NCBI RefSeq assembly: GCF_006152115.1
Contig: NZ_VDFU01000001.1
Location: 310,001-374,000, forward strand
Source: Rubellimicrobium rubrum
GTDB lineage: Bacteria > Pseudomonadota > Alphaproteobacteria > Rhodobacterales > Rhodobacteraceae
Length of the DNA: 64,000 nucleotides
Direction of reading: 5' to 3'
Shown here piece after piece: positions 1-6,347 of this stretch. Under the pieces are notes generated by a model. The model did not search any database and had not been told where the DNA came from. It saw nothing but the letters and a program-made list of their open reading frames with translations. How positions within the stretch are numbered: position 1 is the stretch's first letter; the number at the start of each line of letters is the position of its first letter. Both the position numbers and the translations under genes were made by a program.

Positions 1-1098
1 GAACTTGCCCACGATCCGGGGCCTTACGTCCGCCCGCCAGTTGAAGAGCTGCTGCTTTATCTGGTGCTCGATGATCTCGCGCCGTTCCTCGACGACCAGC
101 ACCTCCTCGAGGCCCTTGGAGAAGTCGCGGATCCCCTCGGGTTCGAGAGGCCAAGGCATGCGGACCTTGTAGATGCGGACGCCGATGCGGTGCAACTCCC
201 GCTCTGCCAAGCCCAACTCTTGAAGGGCCTGTCCCACATCCTCGTAGGCCTTGCCCGAGGCCACGATGCCGAAACGCGCGCCCGGCGTATCAAAGGTCAC
301 TTCGTCGACCCGGTTGGCGCGGGCAAAAGCGCGGGCCGCGTACCCCTTGTGCTCCTGAAGGCGTTCGTCTTGGACGAGCGGGGGGTCAGGCCAGCGGATG
401 TTGAGCCCGCCCTGCGGAACATGGAAGTCTGGCAGCACGAATTCGCGCCGTTCCTGCGCAAGGTCCACGACGGCGGTGGTTTCCACGGTTTCGGAGATGA
501 CCTTGAAGCCGACCCAGCAGCCCGAATACCGCGACATGGCGATGCCGAGGAGGCCCAGTCCAAGGAACTCGTGCACCGAGGAGGGATACAGGACCGGCAT
601 GATCGCCGAAATGAAGGCGTGGTCCGACTGATGCGGGATCGAGGACGACTTGGCCGTGTGGTCGTCCCCCGCGATGGCGAGGACGCCGCCATGCCGAGAG
701 GTTCCGGCGGCGTTGGCGTGCTTGAACACGTCACCCGAGCGGTCCACCCCCGGCCCCTTGCCGTACCAAAGGCCAAGCACGCCGTCCTTGTTGGCCTTCC
801 GCGACAGCGGTACCTGCTGGCTGCCCCAGACGGCAGTGGCGGCAAGGTCCTCGTTCAGTCCGGGCTGAAAGGTGATGTCCAGCGGATCGAGGAAGCGGCG
901 CGCTGCCAGAAGTTGCTGGTCATAGCCGCCCAGGGGTGAGCCCCGGTAGCCCGAGATGAAGGTGGCGGTGCAGAGCCCTGCCGCACGGTCGCGCCGCATC
1001 TGGGCCATGGGCAGACGCACAAGCGCCTGGGTTCCTGTCAAGAAGACCCGGCCGTCCTCGGCGCGATACTTGTCATCGAGCGTGATGGCGGCGGTCAT
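1..1098 (-). CDS. Indolepyruvate ferredoxin oxidoreductase family protein, N-terminal part (cut by window edge)
   Basis: The minus strand is open from an ATG at 1098 to the window edge (366 codons, no stop). The N-terminus reads MTAAITLDDKYRAEDG and then shows the thiamine-diphosphate-enzyme features of the IorA/IorB fusion family: ALVRLPMAQMRRD, SGYRGSPLGGYD, PGLNEDLAATAVWGSQQ, GKGPGVDRSGD and GDDHTAKSSSIPHQS. Family members of about 1150 residues convert aryl pyruvates such as indolepyruvate to aryl-acetyl-CoA using ferredoxin, so roughly two thirds of the protein lies outside the window. The long plus-strand open frame over 64-939 is its shadow. The neighbouring FAD oxidoreductase and amino-acid binding protein fit amino-acid breakdown. 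Family assignment is confident; the exact 2-oxoacid substrate is inferred. Confidence 0.9.
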   Translation of the reverse strand, partial: MTAAITLDDKYRAEDGRVFLTGTQALVRLPMAQMRRDRAAGLCTATFISGYRGSPLGGYDQQLLAARRFLDPLDITFQPGLNEDLAATAVWGSQQVPLSRKANKDGVLGLWYGKGPGVDRSGDVFKHANAAGTSRHGGVLAIAGDDHTAKSSSIPHQSDHAFISAIMPVLYPSSVHEFLGLGLLGIAMSRYSGCWVGFKVISETVETTAVVDLAQERREFVLPDFHVPQGGLNIRWPDPPLVQDERLQEHKGYAARAFARANRVDEVTFDTPGARFGIVASGKAYEDVGQALQELGLAERELHRIGVRIYKVRMPWPLEPEGIRDFSKGLEEVLVVEERREIIEHQIKQQLFNWRADVRPRIVGKF

Positions 1099-1359
1099 CG
1101 ACGCCTCGGGGGCGCCACGTCGCGACACCTGCGGCAACTTCGTGCCATGCGGGCCTTCCCTCCCACCCGGCGGCGGAGCCAGCCGGATCCCTCAAGGGTA
1201 AAACGCCCAAGGAATAGGCAGGTTCCTCTGGCTCCGGGATCGTGACGCCACGGCATGAGGCTTGGTGGATCTAGGGGTCCAGGCAGATCTCGGAACCCTT
1301 GATCCCGGCCAGTCGCGCAGGCATGAAGCCGGACCGGCATCGGCGACAGGAGCACGGCA

Positions 1360-2433
1360 ATGCCAACGGGTCCCGAAGTGATCGTAGTGGGCGGTGGAAT
1401 CATTGGCGCCTCCGTCGCGTGGCATCTCGTGCGGGGCGGTGCACGGGTGACCATCGTCGAGGGAGGCGAGACAGGCGGCTTGGCCACGCCCAGATCCTGG
1501 GCCTGGATCAACGCGAGTTGGGGCCACCCAGAGGACTACGTCCGCCTCCGCATGCAGTCCATGGAGGACTGGCGGCGTCTCGATGGGATCGTTCCAGGAC
1601 TGGAGGTCGACTGGTGCGGTGGGCTCGTCTGGGACCTGGCCGACGACGAGCTTCGGGCCTTTGTAGCCGAGCGGCAGGCGCAGGGCTACGACATCCGCCT
1701 CGTAGACGGGGCCGAGGCCGCCGCGTTGGAGCCCGCGCTCGCCAGGCCGCCAGCGCTCGCGGCCCACTCCCCCGCCGAAGGTGCCATCGAGCCTCTGGAA
1801 GCGACCCGGAGCATCCTGGACGATGCGGAGCGGCGTGGAGCCACCCTGGCCGTAGGCCAGCCTGTCGACCGTCTCCTGACGACTGGCGGTGATGTCGTGG
1901 GCGTGCAGCTTGCGGACGGGAGCAAGATCGGCGCGGATCGGGTGGTTCTGGCTGCCGGAACGGCGACCGTGCAATTGGCTGCGCAGGTCGGCGCCGATGT
2001 GCCGGTGGATGATCCGGCGGGCCTCCTCGTCTCCACAGAAGCCGTGCCGCCCCTCCTGAATGGTCTGGTAGTCGGGCCGGGGCTGGAATTGCGCCAACTC
2101 CGGGACGGGCGCCTCCTGGGCTCGGGCCACTATGCGGGAAGCGATCCGGGCACCGACCCCGACGCTGTCGCGGCGGATCTCCTCCAGGCCATCCGGAACG
2201 GGGTAAAGGGCGGGGATAGCCTGCGCATGCACAGCTACACCATCGGTCATCGTCCGGTGCCGCGCGACGGCCTACCCATCGTGGGTTCCGTCGCGCCGGG
2301 GTTGCATGTGGCGGTGACCCATTCGGGCGTGACCCTCGCCCCCGTGATCGGCCGGACCGTGGCAGAGGAGATCCTGAGGGGGCGCCGCGACCCGATCATC
2401 GCCCCCTTCGGGCCGGAGCGGTTCGCAACCTGA
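1360..2433 (+). CDS. FAD-dependent oxidoreductase, DAO family
   Basis: A 357-residue flavoprotein. The dinucleotide-binding Rossmann motif lies at the N-terminus (VIVVGGGIIGASVAWHL, about residues 7-23), followed by the acidic residue that closes the second beta strand (VTIVEGG). The C-terminus has the family's second FAD segment (HRPVPRDGLPIVGS, then a HSGVTLAPVIG loop). DAO-family enzymes oxidise amine or imino-acid substrates (glycine oxidase, D-amino-acid dehydrogenase, sarcosine oxidase); the sequence does not single one out. An AGGAG-type ribosome site precedes the ATG. It faces away from the indolepyruvate oxidoreductase gene and converges on an amino-acid binding protein, with a strong hairpin between them. 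Function is specific to family level only. Confidence 0.85.
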   Translation: MPTGPEVIVVGGGIIGASVAWHLVRGGARVTIVEGGETGGLATPRSWAWINASWGHPEDYVRLRMQSMEDWRRLDGIVPGLEVDWCGGLVWDLADDELRAFVAERQAQGYDIRLVDGAEAAALEPALARPPALAAHSPAEGAIEPLEATRSILDDAERRGATLAVGQPVDRLLTTGGDVVGVQLADGSKIGADRVVLAAGTATVQLAAQVGADVPVDDPAGLLVSTEAVPPLLNGLVVGPGLELRQLRDGRLLGSGHYAGSDPGTDPDAVAADLLQAIRNGVKGGDSLRMHSYTIGHRPVPRDGLPIVGSVAPGLHVAVTHSGVTLAPVIGRTVAEEILRGRRDPIIAPFGPERFAT

Positions 2434-2439
2434 TCGGAT

Positions 2440-2463
2440 GGGCGGGGCTGTGCAGCCCCGCCC
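2440..2463. terminator. Bidirectional terminator-like hairpin
   Basis: GGGCGGGGCTG at 2440-2450 pairs perfectly with CAGCCCCGCCC at 2453-2463 across a two-base loop. It sits 6 bases after the plus-strand oxidoreductase stop and 10 bases beyond the minus-strand binding-protein stop, so it can end both convergent transcripts. There is no clear T-run. Confidence 0.65.
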
Positions 2464-2472
2464 TCGCACGGA

Positions 2473-3195
2473 TCAGTAGCTCGGGGCCCCTTCGCCGAAC
2501 CATTTGGCGAGAAGCGCGTTCAGCGAGCCGTCCTGCTTCATGGCCGTGATGGCGTCGTCGAAGGTCTGCTTGAGCTCCTGGTCGCTTTCGCGAACACCCA
2601 TGCCGATGCCGCCGCCGAGCGGGACCGGCTCGCCGATGAAGGTGAGCTCGCCCCCGGAGGCCTCGACAATCGGCGCGAGGTAGTCGGTGTCGCCGAAGGC
2701 CGCATCCGCCTCGCCGCTGCGGACGGCGGCGATGGTCTCGTCCTGAGTCGCGAACTCAAGGAGCGTGGCCCCAGATTCAGCCACAAAGCTCGCCTGGAGC
2801 GTGGTGGATTGCGCCGCGACCGTCGCGGCCGTCACGTCGATGTCGGCTGACAGGCCGATATAGCTCGACGGGGTAGGCGGAATGTAATCCTGTGTGAAGT
2901 CGATGACCTCGTCGCGCTCCGGCGTGATGCTCATGCCGGCCAGAATCGTGTCGTAGTTGCCCGATGCGAGGTTGGGGATGATGGAGTCCCACTCGTTCGT
3001 GACCCACTCGCAGGTGAGCTGGGCGCGGACGCAGAGCTCGTTCCCAAGCTCGATCTCGAAGCCATCGACCTCGCCCTGGTCATTGATGAAGTTGTAGGGG
3101 GGGTAGCCGCCTTCGGTCCCCAAGCGGACCACGTCCTGGGCGACCGCACCGCCAGCGGCGAGCGCCAAGGCCGAGGCGAGGCAAAGCTTTCTCAT
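2473..3195 (-). CDS. Amino-acid ABC transporter periplasmic binding protein (SBP family 3)
   Basis: A 240-residue secreted solute-binding protein. The N-terminus MRKLCLASALALAAGGAVAQ is a Sec signal peptide ending near AVA-Q. The mature part carries the family-3 signature: VRLGTEGGYPPYNFIND at the start, then GFEIELGNELC, the WDSIIPNLASGNYDTILAGMS segment, ITPERDEVIDFTQDY, and the late GEADAAFGDTDYL. These bind polar amino acids or opines for an ABC importer. A GTG at 3201 is also in frame, but a GGAG site spaced about 8 bases from the ATG at 3195 favours the ATG. No permease or ATPase gene lies beside it, so it is an orphan here. Ligand unknown. Confidence 0.9.
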   Translation of the reverse strand: MRKLCLASALALAAGGAVAQDVVRLGTEGGYPPYNFINDQGEVDGFEIELGNELCVRAQLTCEWVTNEWDSIIPNLASGNYDTILAGMSITPERDEVIDFTQDYIPPTPSSYIGLSADIDVTAATVAAQSTTLQASFVAESGATLLEFATQDETIAAVRSGEADAAFGDTDYLAPIVEASGGELTFIGEPVPLGGGIGMGVRESDQELKQTFDDAITAMKQDGSLNALLAKWFGEGAPSY

Positions 3196-3313
3196 CGTCA
3201 CGTCTCCGGGTTCGTTGCGCTCTCCATCAGAACGGCAACGCCAGCGGACCTCAAGGGTTCACCCGAGATGGGCGCCAGTAACCCTGCGTGTCGGGCCAGG
3301 TTGTCCCGTGCGG

Positions 3314-3916
3314 TCAGGTCAGCACCTCATAATGCGCCTCGACCGGGCGGCAGTCCGCGCCATTGATGGGTATCATGTCCTGCGGGCAGGCGGACATTGC
3401 CACGACGCAGTCCATCACGGCTCTCAGCACGACAGCATCACCGGGCTTGCTCAGCGGCTCGCCCCAGGTGATCCGGCCATCGGGGGCCACCGGGATGTTC
3501 ATCCACAAATTCAGCGGCGATGGACACTCGTCAGAGCGGAGGCCGATCTGGCGCAGGGCGGCATGCAGGTTGTCCGTGCAGTTGTCGTGATAGTCCCGAC
3601 AGCCCAGAAGAGCGTAGCGATGCACGTCGCAAGCGGCGATCACCGTGTCGTGGCGGCCAGGCGACGTGTCCTCCTCCAGAATGAGGATCGGACGGCGGCG
3701 GTTGGTGAAAAGCGGCTCGCCCCGGACCGGGAAGATGCTCCCCAAGGTAGCATGCAGGTGCTCCATCGACATGAACTCGCCCATGTCCGCGGCATTGAAG
3801 CACCAGGTGTCCACGACCTGCGTGCCATGCGTGTTGACGATCCGGATCGCCTGCCCCGCCTGCAGACGAACCGCCCGCCCTTGCCGGGCCGGGATGACCT
3901 GAAGTACGTTCGTCAT
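3314..3916 (-). CDS. DUF1989 / urea-carboxylase-associated family protein
   Basis: A 200-residue cytosolic protein of the DUF1989 family, whose members often sit beside urea carboxylase or purine and amine degradation genes. Recognisable segments are IPARQGRAVRLQAGQ, NTHGTQVVDTWCF (about residues 29-41), SMEHLHATLGSIFPV, RRPILILEEDTSPGRHDT, the Cys/Asp/His-rich ACDVHRYALLGCRDYHDNC, and PLNLWMNIPV. The conserved Cys and His residues are thought to bind a metal. A strong AAGGAGAG site precedes the ATG at 3916. It is co-oriented with the amino-acid binding protein downstream, about 120 bases away, and may be cotranscribed. Biochemical role not established. Confidence 0.85.
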   Translation of the reverse strand: MTNVLQVIPARQGRAVRLQAGQAIRIVNTHGTQVVDTWCFNAADMGEFMSMEHLHATLGSIFPVRGEPLFTNRRRPILILEEDTSPGRHDTVIAACDVHRYALLGCRDYHDNCTDNLHAALRQIGLRSDECPSPLNLWMNIPVAPDGRITWGEPLSKPGDAVVLRAVMDCVVAMSACPQDMIPINGADCRPVEAHYEVLT

Positions 3917-4326
3917 GCCCTGCTCTCCTTCTGCTGGCCTTCGGCACTGTCGGCGGGTGGCCTGCCTTGGGTCAAGTCCGGGTGGCCTTCACCTTGCCGC
4001 GGTCATGGGCGGGGTTGCCGCAACAGGGGCGCCGACGCCTCGGGAATGGGCCGGATGGAAACCGGCCCGGCCATCGCGGTTACCCGAACCGGTCCGGGAC
4101 TCAGCCAAGTGCCGCCGAACTCAGGGCGTCAGGGCCGTTGCAGCCTTGGCACGGCCGCCTGTCGGCAGGGTTCCCCGCTCCTGCGGGAGATGCCCGACTT
4201 GAAATCCACTGCAGCGCAGCAGACCTCTGGTCCAACCAGGCGACGGTCGCCCAAGGCCCGACCGCCTTTGTCGGCATGCCCTTCGGTGCCGCATCGACCG
4301 TCCGTCAAAGACAAGGAACCCGAACC
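3917..4326. other. Intergenic region between divergent genes
   Basis: This stretch of 410 bases separates the DUF1989 gene (minus) from the lyase-like gene (plus). A reading frame continuous with the downstream gene runs through it from 3967, but its composition (Arg/Pro/Gly-rich, no recognisable domain) and the ribosome site just before 4327 argue that it is untranslated. It presumably carries both promoters; no clear -35/-10 pair was found. Confidence 0.4.
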
Positions 4327-5031
4327 GTGAAGATCAAAGACATCTCCTATCCCGGCATGGCGGGCTACATCCAGGTCGCCGCGACCGAGGACGACGACAC
4401 GCAGGGCCGGTACCAGCGTGGCGTCTTCTTCGGGCGGCAGGCCGAGCGCTTCGAACTGCGCGCCGGCGACCATTGGCAGGGGCCTCGCTCATCGGATGCG
4501 AGGAAGAACCGCGAACGGGTGGAGTTCCGCGACGAGACGATGGTCCGGGTGTCGCGCCGGGCAGACTGGTTCCGGCAGTCGTGGGATATTCTGATCCACT
4601 CCGCCGAATATACGGAGATGTCGCCCAAGCAGACCCATGGGCAGGTCTTCGACGAGAAGAACCGCTATCCCATCCTGTTCATGCGCCGAGAGAACGGCGT
4701 GCAGGAGATCCTGGTCAATTCCAAGTACAAGGACGGTCCGGCCGGGGTGCGGCTGCCCGTGCCGTTCGTCGTGAATGCCTGGAACTGGTACGCACTCGAT
4801 GTTCTGCCGCGTCCCGGCGAGAACGCAGCGGCCTTCCGGCTGTCGCATAACGGCGTGCTGGTGGCAGAGATGACGAACATCTCGCTTATCGAGGATGACG
4901 CCGACTACCTGTATTGGAAGCACGGCGTCTATCGGTCGGGCATGGAGGCCTGGGACGAAGCCAACCCCGGCGTCCGCGCGCCGACGCTGGTGTCCTACTA
5001 CTCCCGCGTGGCTCGGGTCGAGCTTTACTGA
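4327..5031 (+). CDS. Polysaccharide-lyase-like protein (heparin lyase / alginate lyase-type jelly roll)
   Basis: A 234-residue protein if translation starts at GTG 4327, which has an AAGGAA site about 8 bases upstream; an in-frame ATG at 4276 lacks one. Features resembling polysaccharide lyases of the heparin lyase I / PL7 jelly-roll type are RERVEFRDE, the Lys/Gln/His segment SPKQTHGQVF, a WNWYALDV strand, and the late DYLYWKHGVYRSG segment, which resembles the YFKxGxY catalytic strand of these enzymes. No signal peptide is visible from either start, odd for an enzyme acting on extracellular polymers. It stands alone between divergent genes. Fold assignment is moderate; activity and substrate are inferred. 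Confidence 0.5.
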   Translation: MKIKDISYPGMAGYIQVAATEDDDTQGRYQRGVFFGRQAERFELRAGDHWQGPRSSDARKNRERVEFRDETMVRVSRRADWFRQSWDILIHSAEYTEMSPKQTHGQVFDEKNRYPILFMRRENGVQEILVNSKYKDGPAGVRLPVPFVVNAWNWYALDVLPRPGENAAAFRLSHNGVLVAEMTNISLIEDDADYLYWKHGVYRSGMEAWDEANPGVRAPTLVSYYSRVARVELY

Positions 5032-5219
5032 GGCAACATCACGCTCGGGCTAGCCGGGGCAGTCGTCTCTCCCCTCCACCTGTTTACGGGCGCAGGATGA
5101 ATTGGTCGTCCCCAGCGCGGAGTGGGCGATCTCGGGTCCGTGATCGTTCCACCCCTGTTCCAACTCTGTCATGACGGACCCAAGCCGACTATCGTGCCCC
5201 GAGTCTCGAGGAGCCGCGC

Positions 5220-6344
5220 TTGTCCTTTCGCTTCATCCACACGGCCGACTGGCAGGTCGGCAAACCCTTCGCCCATGTCGCGGGCGACTCGGGAGCCGAG
5301 TTGCGGAGCCAGCGGATCAGGACGGTTCAGCGCATCGCCGAACTCGCGACCCGCAAAGGCGTCGATGCAGTGCTTGTGGCAGGGGACGCCTTCGACAGCA
5401 ACGAAGTGGCGGACAAGACCATCTATCGCACGGTCGAGGCGCTCAAGCCGTTTGGCGGCACTTGGGTCTTCCTGCCGGGCAACCATGATGCGGCCTTGGC
5501 ACACAGCGTGTGGACGCGGGCCAGGACCATGGGCCTGCCGTCGAACATCGTGATCGCCGACCGGCCCGAGCCCATCGACCGCTGGGACGGCCGCGCGACC
5601 GTGCTGCCCGCGCCTCTCCGCCGGCGCCGCGAGGTCGTGGACCAGACCGACTGGTTCGACGACGCCCCCTCGCCCGACGGGAGCTGCCGGATCGGCCTGG
5701 CCCACGGCAGCGTCGCGGGACGGCTTCCCGACAAGGGCGACTCGGCCAACGAGATCCGCGATGATCGGGCCGAACGGGCGCGGCTCTGTTATCTCGCCTT
5801 GGGCGACTGGCATGGGGCGCTCCGAATTGCGCCGCGCACCTGGTACGCAGGAGCCCCCGAGCCTGACCGCCACAAGGCCAATGACGCTGGGAACGTGCAT
5901 CTCGTGGCCATCGACGGTTTGGGCGCCCCCGAACGGATCGAAACGATTCCCGTCGGCCACTTCGCCTGGACCCGGCTGTCGGTGGAACTCCTGGGCCGCT
6001 GCGACAAGGCGATCCAGGCGCTCGAGTCGCTGGAGGCCGACCCCCGCGCCTGCGTGGTTGCGCTCAGTCTGAGGGGCAGCGTGACCCTGTCGGAACGCAA
6101 CCGGCTCGAACGGGCGCTGGCACAGTGGGAGGCACGGCTCCATCACCTCGACGTGGACATGAGCGGCCTTGTGGATGACCCGTCGGCGGATGACCTGGAC
6201 GCCCTGGACACGGCGGGGTTCGTGCGCCTTGCCGTGGATCGCCTCCGGGCCAAGGCGCAGGACCCGGCCGACCCCGAACAGGCCGCGGCGCGGATGGCGC
6301 TTCGCATGATCTACCTCGACCACCTCCGCAATCGGGAGGGCTGA
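5220..6344 (+). CDS. DNA repair exonuclease of the SbcD/YhaO metallophosphoesterase type
   Basis: A 374-residue calcineurin-like phosphoesterase, predicted to be the nuclease half of an SbcCD-like pair. Metal-binding motifs in order are HTADWQVGK (residues 7-15), VAGDAFDSNE, LPGNHDAAL, GLAHGSVAG and ALGDWHG. Motif I carries DWQ in place of the usual DxH. The start is TTG at 5220, chosen because a GAGGAG site lies 6 bases upstream and the beta strand of motif I begins immediately. It ends 3 bases before the AAA ATPase gene, so the two are almost certainly translationally coupled. Members process DNA ends and hairpins in repair. The pairing resembles Bacillus YhaO/YhaN more than Escherichia coli SbcDC. 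Confidence 0.88.
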   Translation: MSFRFIHTADWQVGKPFAHVAGDSGAELRSQRIRTVQRIAELATRKGVDAVLVAGDAFDSNEVADKTIYRTVEALKPFGGTWVFLPGNHDAALAHSVWTRARTMGLPSNIVIADRPEPIDRWDGRATVLPAPLRRRREVVDQTDWFDDAPSPDGSCRIGLAHGSVAGRLPDKGDSANEIRDDRAERARLCYLALGDWHGALRIAPRTWYAGAPEPDRHKANDAGNVHLVAIDGLGAPERIETIPVGHFAWTRLSVELLGRCDKAIQALESLEADPRACVVALSLRGSVTLSERNRLERALAQWEARLHHLDVDMSGLVDDPSADDLDALDTAGFVRLAVDRLRAKAQDPADPEQAAARMALRMIYLDHLRNREG

Positions 6345-6347
6345 GCG

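Noticed and set aside
3967-4326. 120-codon in-frame upstream extension of the lyase-like gene
   Set aside because: Low-complexity Arg/Pro/Gly sequence without a signal peptide, while an AAGGAA site stands correctly before GTG 4327.
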